From contig JADJPL010000022.1 of assembly GCA_016713275.1 (NCBI GenBank), positions 8,636 through 72,635 on the forward strand: DNA of 64,000 nucleotides. Direction: 5' to 3'. Numbering within the stretch: position 1 is the first letter of the stretch; each line of letters opens with the position of its first letter. The position numbers and the translations under genes are program-made. The notes below the pieces were generated by a model. That model was not told the origin of the DNA, did no database searches, and saw nothing but the letters and a program-made list of their open reading frames with translations. Origin of the DNA: Haliscomenobacter sp. (GTDB lineage Bacteria > Bacteroidota > Bacteroidia > Chitinophagales > Saprospiraceae). Positions 18,794 through 27,360 of this stretch are shown piece by piece.

Positions 18794-19636
18794 TCCCGAG
18801 ATCCCAACTACCCGGTCGATCAAGAATTTTCCGTTGGCAGACATGCCGATTTCGGCGGCTTCGATTTTTGGGTCGTGCTCAAAAATCAGGATATGCCCTT
18901 CCCGGGCCGCATCGCGAAGTACCCGTTCTTTTTCCTGTAACGTCAGGAGGGGGCGGATGTCATAAGCCATCACATAAGGAAGGCCCACGTGGTGGGAGGA
19001 AGGGACCAGGTCGGCGCAATACACGAACGTTGTGTCTTCCGTGTGAATAAAAGGGATGATCATGGCTTCCGTATGTCCGTATACAAAGCGGAGGGAAATC
19101 CCGGGCAGCCATTCCCAATCCTCCTCCTGAACCGGAAGAAACCCCATTTTGCCCAAAGCCTGCAACGGAAGAAAATTTTCGGGTAAGAAGGAAGCAGCCT
19201 CCCTGGCATTCGGGCGGGTAGCCCAGCGAAGGTGGGCTTCGGAGGTCCAGTAAACGGCATTGGGGAAGGCTGGCGCATAGGTCCCGTCTTCCAGGCGGAT
19301 CAATGCCCCCCCTGCATGGTCGAAATGGAGGTGGGTGAGCAGCACATCGGTAATATCTTCTGGTTGAATCCCCTCCGTTTCCAGATACATGCTTAGGTTT
19401 TCCTGGCCAGACGGCTCGAAATGCTTTTTGAACTTGTCATCCTGTTTATTCCCGACCCCGGTGTCGATCAGGATTTTCCTTCCTTCGGTTTCCAAAAGAA
19501 GACAACGCATAGACCAGGAGCAAAGGTTGGCGGCATCCGGGGGATTGAGTTTAGACCAGATCGTTTTGGGAACCACCCCAAACATGGCGCCTCCATCCAA
19601 TTTCAACCCTCCCGCGTCAATGGTGCGAATACGCAT
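18791..19636 (-). CDS. MBL-fold metallo-hydrolase
   Basis: 281 residues. The metal-binding motif THLHFDHAGG (HxHxDH) lies about one third in, with later histidines at VYGHTEAM and an aspartate at VYCADLVPS, completing a di-zinc metallo-beta-lactamase fold. It resembles the lactonase or hydrolase branch (AiiA-like; LLLETEGRKILIDTGVG), but the substrate is unknown. It is the last gene of a minus-strand group, 12 bases after ribH, so the two are probably cotranscribed. No signal peptide, so it is cytoplasmic. Confidence 0.85.
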   Translation of the reverse strand: MRIRTIDAGGLKLDGGAMFGVVPKTIWSKLNPPDAANLCSWSMRCLLLETEGRKILIDTGVGNKQDDKFKKHFEPSGQENLSMYLETEGIQPEDITDVLLTHLHFDHAGGALIRLEDGTYAPAFPNAVYWTSEAHLRWATRPNAREAASFLPENFLPLQALGKMGFLPVQEEDWEWLPGISLRFVYGHTEAMIIPFIHTEDTTFVYCADLVPSSHHVGLPYVMAYDIRPLLTLQEKERVLRDAAREGHILIFEHDPKIEAAEIGMSANGKFLIDRVVGISG

Positions 19637-19648
19637 AAGTACTTGGTT

Positions 19649-20164
19649 TTAAAACCCGATCCGGGTTTTTCCTTTGCGAAGCCGTTGTTTGATTCCCGCC
19701 ATTTGTAGGGCGGCAGCGGCAGCTTCCACGCCTTTGTTTCCCAATTTACCGCCCGCACGGTCCAACGCTTGTTCTTCGGTATCGGGCGTGAGCACGCCAA
19801 AGATGCAGGGCGTTCCGGAAGCCACGCTCAGCATGGTAAGCCCCTGGGCAACGGCGTTGCTGATGTATTCATTGTGTTTGGTTTCGCCGGCAATCACACA
19901 GCCCAGGCAGATAATCGCATCAAATGCCTGGTGTCCTAATAAAATCTTTGCCCCGGAAGGCAACTCGAACGATCCTGGCACCCAGATGATTTCCAAATCC
20001 TGTTCTTTCACCTGGTTTTGCAGAAGCGTCTCCCGGCATCCATTCAATAAAGCCTGGGTAATCGGGGCGTTCCATTGAGAAACGACAATTCCGAACTTTT
20101 TGCCTTCTCCGGAAGGGAGTTCCTGTTCGGCATACGCGGACAAATTTTGTAGGGTGCTGGACAT
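19649..20164 (-). CDS. ribH: 6,7-dimethyl-8-ribityllumazine synthase
   Basis: 171 residues. Penultimate enzyme of riboflavin synthesis, condensing the ribityl-amino-uracil with dihydroxybutanone phosphate. Family motifs: VSQWNAPIT at the N-terminus, VPGSFELP, LGCVIAGETKHNEYI with the catalytic His in ETKHNE, and FGVLTPDTEEQALDRAGGKLGNKG near the end. No FMN riboswitch or other rib genes are visible nearby. The gene starts just after a hairpin that separates it from the upstream TPR gene, and it leads into the MBL hydrolase. Confidence 0.95.
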   Translation of the reverse strand: MSSTLQNLSAYAEQELPSGEGKKFGIVVSQWNAPITQALLNGCRETLLQNQVKEQDLEIIWVPGSFELPSGAKILLGHQAFDAIICLGCVIAGETKHNEYISNAVAQGLTMLSVASGTPCIFGVLTPDTEEQALDRAGGKLGNKGVEAAAAALQMAGIKQRLRKGKTRIGF

Positions 20165-20213
20165 AACTATAGGTTTTGGGTAAATGGAAAAGCAACGCGG
20201 AAGAAATGAGAAA

Positions 20214-20250
20214 GGGGATAAACAACCTTGGCGAACTGCTGTTTATCCCC
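20214..20250. terminator. Hairpin between the TPR gene and ribH
   Basis: GGGGATAAACA (20214-20224) pairs with TGTTTATCCCC (20240-20250), an 11-base perfect stem with a 15-base loop, followed on the minus strand by only a short T-rich tract. It probably ends or attenuates the TPR transcript before ribH. Confidence 0.5.
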
Positions 20251-20350
20251 CTTCCTGTCGGTACATCTCTCCCCTGTTTTCCGGCTTTGAACAATTATTG
20301 AGTAAACGCCGTAACTCCTGGAAAGGTTTTCCTGCCGTTTGCAGGAGCGG

Positions 20351-21040
20351 TTACTTCCCTTCCAAACGAGCCAAGTACTTATCGATATCGGTTGCTTCGG
20401 ACGAGCTGGGGAATTCCGTTTTGATCCGCTCATATGCTTTGCGGGCTTTATCCGTTTTTCCTTCCTTTTCGTAAAACATCGCCAGTTTCTTCAAATAAAA
20501 GGGGGTGATCGCCTCGTTTGCTTTAATCGAAGCCGCTTTTTCATAGAAACTGCGCGCTTTATCCATCTTATTCATCTCGGCGTACGCATCCCCCATGGCG
20601 CCGGCCTTAACAATAGGTAACACGCGCCCCTTGGCCTTGAAATCGCCGAGGTAGCTGATGGCGGCATCGAACTTCCCAAGATTGAGATAGGAGATGCCTG
20701 CATAATAATTGGCCAGATTAGAGGCTTTAGTCCCTTTGTAGTTATCGATCACATCCAGAAACCCGCTGAACCCTCCACCCGGGTTGGTGAGGGCAAGCGC
20801 AAACGAATCGCGCTCAAACTGTTTTTGGGCCTGAGACATTTGCTCCCCGGCTTCTTTTTCCCGCGGGCCGAGATAGAGGAACTTGTAAGCGATAAACGCT
20901 GCGATTACCAGAAGAACGCCGCCGGCTACGCCTACAATCGTTTTTTGATGCTTCACATAAAAATCCTGAGCCTGGTCGCGCACTTCCACGATGTCAACCA
21001 ATACCTCGTCTGCTTGCTTTTTTGTGGTCTTTTTTGCCAT
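20351..21040 (-). CDS. Membrane-anchored TPR protein (YfgM/BamD-like)
   Basis: About 229 residues from the ATG at 21040, which follows a good promoter; the longer open frame has a start inside that promoter region. The layout is a basic cytoplasmic head (MAKKTTKKQADEVLVDIVEV), one membrane helix (IVGVAGGVLLVIAAFIAYKFLYL) and then TPR-like helix pairs (LANYYAGISYLNLGKFDAAISYL; AGAMGDAYAEMNKMDKARSFYEKAA). It resembles YfgM, the Sec-associated ancillary protein, by topology. It is expected in the inner membrane with its TPR part in the periplasm. It lies upstream of ribH. Confidence 0.8.
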   Translation of the reverse strand: MAKKTTKKQADEVLVDIVEVRDQAQDFYVKHQKTIVGVAGGVLLVIAAFIAYKFLYLGPREKEAGEQMSQAQKQFERDSFALALTNPGGGFSGFLDVIDNYKGTKASNLANYYAGISYLNLGKFDAAISYLGDFKAKGRVLPIVKAGAMGDAYAEMNKMDKARSFYEKAASIKANEAITPFYLKKLAMFYEKEGKTDKARKAYERIKTEFPSSSEATDIDKYLARLEGK

Positions 21041-21133
21041 GTTTCCTTTTGTTTTAGGGAAATTATTCCCCATTTTAAAGCGTCCCCGAAAAAGTCCGGT
21101 CCCTGTCCGGGCTACCCTCCGAAAATGGACAGG

Positions 21134-21163
21134 CAAAAATAAATAAACTTTAATTTGCACCAA
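21134..21163 (-). promoter_or_regulatory. Promoter of the TPR membrane-protein gene
   Basis: Minus strand: TTG at 21163-21161, 19 bases, TATTTTTG at 21141-21134, a perfect TAnnTTTG. A start near 21127 gives a leader of about 87 bases. Confidence 0.55.
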
Positions 21164-21350
21164 AGAAAACCGCTTTTCAATCCAAAACGAAAAGCCTTTG
21201 GCGGTTTGCTGTGCCACTTGTCGAGGCCCGGCGCTTCAAAATGGAGTCCGTGTTGTCCCCAAACCGTGCTTTTGCCTAACCACTAATGCCCGGAGGAAAG
21301 AAAGCCCCATAACAAGACAGTGCGGCTTCCAAACCGGAGATCAGGCCCCG

Positions 21351-22040
21351 CTAATCGCGAATAAACGGATAGTCCTCCTGGGTGTAATTGTCGGTGTAGA
21401 GTTCGGAAGCGGGCGGATAAGGAGAAGCTTCGGCAAACTGCACCGAATCTTCAATTTCCATCCGGATGCGTTCTTTAATCGCCTGGATTTCTTCGGCAGA
21501 AGCCATTCCAAGCTCGAGAATTTTTTCTTCCGTCGTTTTAAGCGGGTCGCGGTCCTGATACGACTGTACTTCCTCTTTGGTGCGGTATTTGGCCGGGTCA
21601 GAAACCGAGTGGCCTTTGTACCGGTACGTCCTGATTTCAAGGAAATACGGGCCAGCTCCGGATCGGATATGCGCTGCGGCTTTGGAAATAGCCTCATGCA
21701 CGGATTCGGGCGACATGCCGTCCACCGCTTCACTAGGCATATCGTAAGCGTAGCCCAACTTGAACAAATCGGTGATATTGCTGGTACGCTGAACGGAAGT
21801 CCCCATGGCGTAGCCGTTGTTTTCGACGATGAACAGCACGGGGAGTCTCCAGGTCATGGCCATATTGAAGGACTCGTGCAACGCCACCTGGCGCGCAGCG
21901 CCGTCCCCAAACATGGTGACGCACAGGTTATCGGTCCCTCTATACTTTTCAGCAAAAGCGATGCCGGTGCCAATGGGGATTTGCGCGCCCACAATCCCGT
22001 TGCCGCCAAAATAGTTGTTGGGGGCAGAGAAAAAGTGCAT
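21351..22040 (-). CDS. pdhA: Pyruvate dehydrogenase E1 alpha subunit, C-terminal part (frameshifted)
   Basis: 229 residues holding the thiamine-diphosphate-binding half: GDGAARQVALHESFNMAMTWRLP is the GDG...N motif, and YRYKGHSVSDPAKYRTKEEV is the conserved phosphorylation-loop region. It begins MHFFSAPNNYFGG, where the family reads GKGGSMHFF. The reading frame is lost in the five-C run at 22044-22048 (plus strand): six would rejoin both halves exactly as GKGGSMH. E1 alpha with E1 beta decarboxylates pyruvate and acetylates the lipoyl E2; E1 beta and E2 are not in this window. Confidence 0.88.
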   Translation of the reverse strand: MHFFSAPNNYFGGNGIVGAQIPIGTGIAFAEKYRGTDNLCVTMFGDGAARQVALHESFNMAMTWRLPVLFIVENNGYAMGTSVQRTSNITDLFKLGYAYDMPSEAVDGMSPESVHEAISKAAAHIRSGAGPYFLEIRTYRYKGHSVSDPAKYRTKEEVQSYQDRDPLKTTEEKILELGMASAEEIQAIKERIRMEIEDSVQFAEASPYPPASELYTDNYTQEDYPFIRD

Positions 22041-22387
22041 GGACCCCCTTTCCCTTTTACGATACCGGTGAATTTACCGAATAACTCGGCCATGGCTTCC
22101 CGCGGAGTGACCCCGCGGCCAAGCGCAATTCCGTGCTGCCGGTAGGCCGTCACGATACAATCTTCTTTGGTTATGGCCGACTCGATGCCGGCGGCCACGG
22201 CTTCCTGGCCTATATACACATGGCAAAATCCCCGGATCTTTTGCTGCCCGTACATTTGCAGGGCTTTTTCCTCAAAGCGCCGGATGCGCAGCATCAGTTC
22301 GTACCAGAACAAATATTGTTCTTTGCTGTATTCCGCTTTTTTACCTTGTTGTTTTGCCATTTTTTTCTTTTCGACAACAGAATTCAT
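21854..22387 (-). CDS. pdhA: Pyruvate dehydrogenase E1 alpha subunit, N-terminal part (frameshifted)
   Basis: 177 codons, of which those up to about 22050 are real: KEQYLFWYELMLRIRRFEEKALQMY, then CHVYIGQEAVAAGIES and TAYRQHGIALGRG, all typical of E1 alpha. After VKGKGGP the frame is wrong because of one missing G. Joined with the next fragment, the protein is about 343 residues, normal for the family. The start could be the ATG at 22387 or the one 9 codons later (MAKQQGKK). Confidence 0.85.
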   Translation of the reverse strand: MNSVVEKKKMAKQQGKKAEYSKEQYLFWYELMLRIRRFEEKALQMYGQQKIRGFCHVYIGQEAVAAGIESAITKEDCIVTAYRQHGIALGRGVTPREAMAELFGKFTGIVKGKGGPCTFSLPPTTILAATGLWARKSPLAPASLLLKSIEGPITCASPCLGTALRARWRCTSPSIWP

Positions 22388-22437
22388 AGAGCCGTTTATT
22401 TATTCGGGAAATCGCTAGCTTAGCGCATTGAACCCGG

Positions 22438-22445
22438 CAAAGATA
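22438..22445 (-). promoter_or_regulatory. Possible -7 box upstream of pdhA
   Basis: TATCTTTG on the minus strand matches TAnnTTTG exactly, about 50 bases upstream of the pdhA start. No clear TTG is found at the right distance, so this is tentative. Confidence 0.35.
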
Positions 22446-22531
22446 AGGGAAAAGAAAACATTCCCTCCCTGTTTTTCCGGAAATATGAACAGCCTGCGCC
22501 GCTAAATGTTCGCCTCAGCGGGCCAGCAAGA

Positions 22532-23662
22532 ATGGAGATCATGTTTTTGAACCGTTTGCTTTTGACCCACTTTAAAAATTATGACTTCCAGGATATTGCC
22601 TTATCCCCGGGGTTCAACTGCTTCTTTGGCCATAATGGAATGGGCAAAACCAATCTGCTGGACGCCGTCTACTTCCTTTGCATGACCAAAAGCCATTTTG
22701 GCCTCCCGGATTCGGCAGTGATCCAATGGGAAAGCGCGTTTATGCGCCTGGAAGGGCATTTTTCCGTTCAGGGGAAAGCGGAAAAAATCGTGGCCAAAAT
22801 AGCGCCAAAAAAAATAAAAACCCTGGAACGCCAGGGGGCCCCCTACGAGCGCTTATCCGATCATATCGGGCTGTTGCCCATCGTCTTCATCGCTCCCGAC
22901 GATACGGAATTGCTGACGGAAGGCAGCGAAACCCGGCGCCGGTTCATGGATAACACCCTGAGCCAGCTCAACCCGGTCTACCTTAGGGAACTCTTGCTGT
23001 ATAACCGCGTCCTGCTGCAACGCAATACCTTACTCCGCCAAATGGCGGACCGCGCCAAATCGGATACCGCCCTGCTCGACGTGTATTCCGAACAACTCCT
23101 CCAGCCGGGCCAGTACGTCTTCGAGCAGCGCAAGGCGTTCTCTGCCCAATTTTCGGAAATCTTTCTCCACTTTTACCGGATCATCAGCAAAGAAGCCGAA
23201 ACGGCAGGGATCCGCTACCAATCGGCTTTATCCGACCATGCGCTGGATTGGCTGCTGCGGCAAAACCTGGACAAAGACCTGGCGTTGCAGCGCACCTCTG
23301 CGGGAATCCACCGGGATGATCTGGAGTGCCTGATCGAGGGCGCGCCGGTGAAACGATTTGCTTCCCAGGGGCAACGCAAATCGTACCTGATTGCCCTCAA
23401 ACTGGCGCAATACGAACTCCTGAGAACGGCAAAAGGCGTCTCCCCCATCCTTTTGCTGGACGATCTGTTCGACAAACTCGACCCCCAGCGCACCGCCCAA
23501 CTTCTGGATTTATTGGGCGGCGAATCCTTTGGACAGATTTTCATCACCGATACCCAGGCGGCAAGGGTAAGCGCGCTTCTCCCTTCGCTTGGCAAGCCCT
23601 ACCGCTTGTTTGAAGTACAAAAGGGAGGCATTCAACTAACCGCTGAATCCGCCTCCAATTGA
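22532..23662 (+). CDS. recF: DNA replication and repair protein RecF
   Basis: 376 residues. RecF loads RecA at gaps through the RecFOR pathway. The N-terminus LLLTHFKNYDFQDIALSPG leads to Walker A GHNGMGKTNLL near residue 33. The signature region (FASQGQRKSYLIALKLAQ) and Walker B LLLDDLFDKLD are near residues 285 and 305. The length is typical. The start could also be the ATG four codons in (MFLNRL). A beta-lactamase-like gene and then a DciA-like gene follow on the same strand; recF next to a DUF721/DciA gene is a common arrangement. Confidence 0.95.
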   Translation: MEIMFLNRLLLTHFKNYDFQDIALSPGFNCFFGHNGMGKTNLLDAVYFLCMTKSHFGLPDSAVIQWESAFMRLEGHFSVQGKAEKIVAKIAPKKIKTLERQGAPYERLSDHIGLLPIVFIAPDDTELLTEGSETRRRFMDNTLSQLNPVYLRELLLYNRVLLQRNTLLRQMADRAKSDTALLDVYSEQLLQPGQYVFEQRKAFSAQFSEIFLHFYRIISKEAETAGIRYQSALSDHALDWLLRQNLDKDLALQRTSAGIHRDDLECLIEGAPVKRFASQGQRKSYLIALKLAQYELLRTAKGVSPILLLDDLFDKLDPQRTAQLLDLLGGESFGQIFITDTQAARVSALLPSLGKPYRLFEVQKGGIQLTAESASN

Positions 23663-23673
23663 AAAGGCCGGTC

Positions 23674-23702
23674 TTGCGTTATCCAGGTATTGCGTATATT
23701 TA
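23674..23702 (+). promoter_or_regulatory. Candidate promoter of the beta-lactamase-like gene
   Basis: TTG at 23674-23676, 18 bases, TATATTTA at 23695-23702 (one mismatch to TAnnTTTG). The start would be near 23709, giving a leader of about a dozen bases. Confidence 0.4.
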
Positions 23703-23721
23703 ATGCCTAATCTGTTCCGCT

Positions 23722-24798
23722 ATGTACAAACCCTTGCTCCTTCTCCTGTGGCTGCTGCCTGCTTGCGCGCCCGCCCAGAGCAATCTGGCCCAGAAAATCG
23801 ATCAGGTCGAACGGAACCTGCTTCCCAAAATAAAAATCGCCGGCGACCCGGCGAATACGTATACGATCCAGGAACGAATGGCGCATTACCAGGTTCCCGG
23901 AGTCAGTATCGCCGTCCTCAACAACGGCCAAATCGAATGGGCTAAAGGGTACGGATTTACAGGCCAGGACAGCCTGCGCCGCATCACCCCGAAAACGCTT
24001 TTCCAGGCGGCTTCCATCAGCAAAACCCGTTGCAGCCCTGGCTGCGCTTTTTTGCTCGTGGAGGAAGGAAAAATCGGACTCGATCAGGACGTGAATACCT
24101 ACCTCAAAACCTGGAAAGTACCCGAAAACGCGTTCACGGAGAAAGAAAAAGTAACGCTCCGAAGGCTCCTGACCCACACCGCCGGGCTTACCGTCCACGG
24201 ATTCCGGGGGTATGCGCTGGGGGAAAAAATCCCCACTTCCAGGCAAATATTGAACGGAGAACCGCCCGCCAATTCGGCAAAAATTTTCCCTGACACGTTT
24301 CCGGGCGCCATTTGGCGCTACTCCGGAGGCGGGTACACCGTCATGCAGCAATTGGTGGCGGATGTCAGCGGGATCCCGTTTCCCGAATTCATGGAGGCTA
24401 GGGTACTGAAGAAAATAGGCATGAAGAACAGCGCTTACTACCAGCCGCTTCCTTTTCTTTTGCGAAGCCGTGCGAGTCTTGGTCACCGATCTGACGGAAA
24501 GAAGGTGACGGGAGACTGGCACACCTACCCGGAGATGGCGGCGGCGGGTTTATGGACCACCCCTACCGACTTGCTGAAGTATGCTATGGCCGTCCAGAAC
24601 ATGGGGGGCGACAACCCCAAAGGCCTCCTGTCGAAAGAAACCGCCGGTAAAATGCTTTCCAAAGACAAAAGCAACTGGGGCCTTGGACCTTCTCTGTCCG
24701 GCGAAGGAAAGGACCTCTTGTTTTCCCATGGCGGGTCGAACGAAGGGTTTAAATGCGCCTTTTTGCTTTTGCATACAAAGGGCAAGGCGTTGCGGTGA
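23722..24798 (+). CDS. Beta-lactamase-family serine hydrolase, N-terminal part (frameshifted)
   Basis: 358 residues with a signal peptide (MYKPLLLLLWLLPACAPAQ; an LPAC tetrad could also mark a lipoprotein). The class C / PBP-like fold is clear: VPGVSIAVLNNGQIEWAKGYG, the active-site SISK, the YSGGGY motif (YxN-like) and HGGSNEG near the end. Directly after SISK the residues TRCSPGCAF do not fit the family; reading the next frame gives PVAALAAL, as expected. Two compensating indels at the A-run 24022-24025 and the T-run 24048-24053 are therefore likely. The frame is lost for good near 24755. Confidence 0.82.
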   Translation: MYKPLLLLLWLLPACAPAQSNLAQKIDQVERNLLPKIKIAGDPANTYTIQERMAHYQVPGVSIAVLNNGQIEWAKGYGFTGQDSLRRITPKTLFQAASISKTRCSPGCAFLLVEEGKIGLDQDVNTYLKTWKVPENAFTEKEKVTLRRLLTHTAGLTVHGFRGYALGEKIPTSRQILNGEPPANSAKIFPDTFPGAIWRYSGGGYTVMQQLVADVSGIPFPEFMEARVLKKIGMKNSAYYQPLPFLLRSRASLGHRSDGKKVTGDWHTYPEMAAAGLWTTPTDLLKYAMAVQNMGGDNPKGLLSKETAGKMLSKDKSNWGLGPSLSGEGKDLLFSHGGSNEGFKCAFLLLHTKGKALR

Positions 24799-25160
24799 TG
24801 ACCAACGGGGATGGCGGGTCCGCTCTGGTGGAAGAAATTTTCCGAAGCGTCTCCCGGGTATATGGCTGGAATACGCACTCCCAGGAAGAAAAAACCCTTT
24901 TGCCCCTTTCCTCCGATTCCCTGTTGGTCTACGAAGGCAGGTACCGGTTAAACGACGACATGTATGCCGACGTAAAGATAGAAGGTAAGCTCCTGGCCCT
25001 CCAACCCAGCTGGGACCCGGAAAAAGTGCTCCTGTATCCGGAAAAGAAAGACTTGTTTTTCTCCATGACCATTCCGGGGCCATTTATCTTTCTCCGGGAC
25101 CCCAACAACCGCATTATGGGGATGTTTAACCGGGGGACTCAACTTAAAAAAGAGCCTTAG
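24753..25160 (+). CDS. Beta-lactamase-family serine hydrolase, C-terminal part
   Basis: 135 residues continuing the previous gene in another frame: RLFAFAYKGQGVAVMTNGDGG is the strand after the HGG motif, and LSSDSLLVYEGRYRLNDDMYADVKIEGKLL is the small beta-barrel domain common at the end of such hydrolases. One base lost near 24751-24758 explains the break. Ten bases separate its stop from the DciA-like gene. Confidence 0.8.
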   Translation: MRLFAFAYKGQGVAVMTNGDGGSALVEEIFRSVSRVYGWNTHSQEEKTLLPLSSDSLLVYEGRYRLNDDMYADVKIEGKLLALQPSWDPEKVLLYPEKKDLFFSMTIPGPFIFLRDPNNRIMGMFNRGTQLKKEP

Positions 25161-25169
25161 CCTTCCAAA

Positions 25170-25460
25170 ATGAAAAAAGAATCGGAACGCCCTATAAAAG
25201 ACGTCCTCCTGGAACTGATGCGGATGTACCGGCTCAAACAGGGGAATAACGAATGGCGGATCAAGGAAGCATGGCCGCGGCTTTTTGGCGAAATGATCCA
25301 CCGCCACACCAAAGACCTCCGGCTGAGCCGCCGGACCTTGTACGTGCGGGTCGATTCCGCCCCCCTCCGGCAAGAGCTGTTTATGGCGAAGGAAAAAATC
25401 CGGAAAACCATCAACGAAGAACTCCAGGAAAACTTCCTGGAAGAGGTCGTCATCCGGTAA
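25170..25460 (+). CDS. DUF721 / DciA-like protein
   Basis: 96 residues, a single DUF721 domain: LLELMRMYRLKQGNNEWRIKEAWPRLFGEMI, then LYVRVDSAPLRQELFMAKEKI. DciA-type proteins help load the replicative helicase in many bacteria that lack DnaC. Its position after recF (with one gene between) supports a role in replication. No signal peptide. The downstream stretch to 25504 holds an imperfect eight-base direct repeat (ACGCCTCA) and ends at the convergent subtilase. Confidence 0.85.
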   Translation: MKKESERPIKDVLLELMRMYRLKQGNNEWRIKEAWPRLFGEMIHRHTKDLRLSRRTLYVRVDSAPLRQELFMAKEKIRKTINEELQENFLEEVVIR

Positions 25461-25503
25461 CCCCATCACAACGCCCTACGCCTCAACGCCTCAACGCCCT
25501 GTT

Positions 25504-27168
25504 CTACGGCGTCACCCGGTCTCCGGCTGGATTCAAGTCGGAGGAAGCAATAACCCGTTTTTGTCCGTTTTTGCTTTTCCCCGGAGTTTTAGCAGCCAGT
25601 TCAAATGCACGCTGGGCATTGACGATCCCGCCGCTGACCGAAAGCGTAGAAAACGGCACCAGGTCTTCACCTCCCGGCTGAAGCACCTGAATGTCCTGAG
25701 GGATTGCGGATTGAATCAAAATTTCCTTTACCTGTACGGCCGATAGGTCGGGAAAATAGGAACGCAGCAGGGCGGCGACACCGCTCACGACCGGGGCGGA
25801 AAAGCTCGTCCCCTGATTGTTGCCATATTCGCTTCCGGGAGTGGTGGAGTAGATTTCGGTGCCCGGGGCAAACACGTCGACGATCTCGGCGCTGTAATTG
25901 GAAAAGCCAGCGGCCAACGATTCGCCTCCTTCCCAGTGGGTAGCGCCCACTTCAATCCAGTTGGGAGCAAAACGAGGTCCAAAAAGGCCTTTTTTATCGA
26001 AACGGTCATTGGGGAAGTTGTTTTCGTAATCGTTCTCTTTTCCGTCATTACCAGCGGCATGGACCAGCAGAACGTCTTTTTTCATCGCGTACCGGATGGC
26101 CTGGTTTACGACCTCTTTATTGGGTGAATAGCCTTTTCCAAAGCTCATGTTGATCACTTTGGCGCCGTTATCCACGGCATAGCGAATCGCATTGGCCACG
26201 TCTTTATCGCGTTCGTCCCCATCGGGCACCGTGCGGACCGACATGATCCGGACATTGTCCGCAATGCCATCCATGCCGATTCCATTGCCTCTGGCCGCAG
26301 CAATAATACCCGCAATGTGGGTTCCGTGAGCGGCATCCGGACCGATCACATCGTCATTGCCATAAGACCGCTCGGTCAGGTCGGCATAGTTGTCGCCAAC
26401 TACTTTCCGGGGGTCAAAATCAGGGTTAAATTGGTAGTTGTACTTGGAATCGAAATAATCGTACTCCTCGTTAAACTGCTTTTCAAACTCCTGAAACGTC
26501 GATCCTTCCTCCATCTGGGCTACCAGAACCGCAGCAATTTGTTTCAACCGCAAGTCGGAACTGCGAAAATTTTTCAGGTCCTGGACCGTGATGTTGGGTT
26601 TGCCAATGGCTTTTTTCAGCTCGCCAATAGCCATTTTGACAATCTGGTACAGATTGAAATTTTCTTCCGCGCTGGCGCGTCCTTCTTCCACTTCCGGTTT
26701 GATCTTCTCGTAGAAAGCATAGTCCGCTTTGTCTTTGCCGGAGAGCCTGGATGCATCGACTCCTTCAAAACGCGCTTTGTATTGAGCGTAGAGCCTGGTC
26801 ACTTCCAGATTATCCCGGTGGACGTTTTCGCCTTTGGCATTTCCGAGAAAGTTCCAGCCGTGGATATCGTCCACATAGCCGTTATTGTCGTCGTCCTTTC
26901 CATTTCCGGGAATTTCCCCCGGGTTAACCCACATGACCGGTTTGAGGTCTTCGTGCTGGGCATCCACGCCGGAGTCCAGGACGGCAACCGTTACCGGCTG
27001 GCCTTTTTTGTTGGCGGGCAGGCGCTTGTACAAGGATTCGACCCCTGCTCCTGGAAAGCCGGAAGAAGGATCGAGGAGAAACCAGTTTGACGGAGGCGCG
27101 CTCTGCGAAAAACCGGTCAGGGTAAACGCTAAAGAAAAAAGAAAGGCAGAAACAAACTTGCGATTCAT
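25504..27168 (-). CDS. Secreted S8 family subtilisin-like serine protease
   Basis: 554 residues from the ATG at 27168, which opens a signal peptide (MNRKFVSAFLFSLAFTLTGFSQ). The catalytic triad is intact: Asp65 in VAVLDSGVDA, His near residue 282 in AAHGTHIAG, and Ser near 454 in GTSFSAPVVSG. An insert of about 150 residues between Asp and His (rich in charged helices) is longer than in plain subtilisins but is common in Bacteroidota S8 proteases. No type IX C-terminal sorting domain is visible. It is a single gene, divergent from the methyltransferase. Confidence 0.9.
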   Translation of the reverse strand: MNRKFVSAFLFSLAFTLTGFSQSAPPSNWFLLDPSSGFPGAGVESLYKRLPANKKGQPVTVAVLDSGVDAQHEDLKPVMWVNPGEIPGNGKDDDNNGYVDDIHGWNFLGNAKGENVHRDNLEVTRLYAQYKARFEGVDASRLSGKDKADYAFYEKIKPEVEEGRASAEENFNLYQIVKMAIGELKKAIGKPNITVQDLKNFRSSDLRLKQIAAVLVAQMEEGSTFQEFEKQFNEEYDYFDSKYNYQFNPDFDPRKVVGDNYADLTERSYGNDDVIGPDAAHGTHIAGIIAAARGNGIGMDGIADNVRIMSVRTVPDGDERDKDVANAIRYAVDNGAKVINMSFGKGYSPNKEVVNQAIRYAMKKDVLLVHAAGNDGKENDYENNFPNDRFDKKGLFGPRFAPNWIEVGATHWEGGESLAAGFSNYSAEIVDVFAPGTEIYSTTPGSEYGNNQGTSFSAPVVSGVAALLRSYFPDLSAVQVKEILIQSAIPQDIQVLQPGGEDLVPFSTLSVSGGIVNAQRAFELAAKTPGKSKNGQKRVIASSDLNPAGDRVTP

Positions 27169-27319
27169 TCGAACAAACAGTTTAAGCGTGATCAATTGGG
27201 GCAGCCCCAGGGAAAGTTAGATTCAAATGAAAGAAAGAACGAAAAAACCGGGCTTAGGGTTGCTCCCATAGGATAAACTTCTTTTTCGGTGCGACAACGG
27301 CTGCAATTTGCCATACCAA

Positions 27320-27333
27320 ACGTCCAAAGTCTA
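27320..27333. repeat. Two heptamer units (ACGTCCA AAGTCTA)
   Basis: Two adjacent seven-base units in the intergenic leader of the methyltransferase, identical or near-identical in inverse to units at 47690-47703 and 54283-54296. Short, so listed at low confidence. Confidence 0.35.
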
Positions 27334-27360
27334 ATATCTTCGTAAACGCAAAACGGGAAT

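Noticed and set aside
20165..20350. FMN riboswitch before ribH
   Set aside because: The expected RFN consensus and multi-helix junction are missing; only one hairpin is present.
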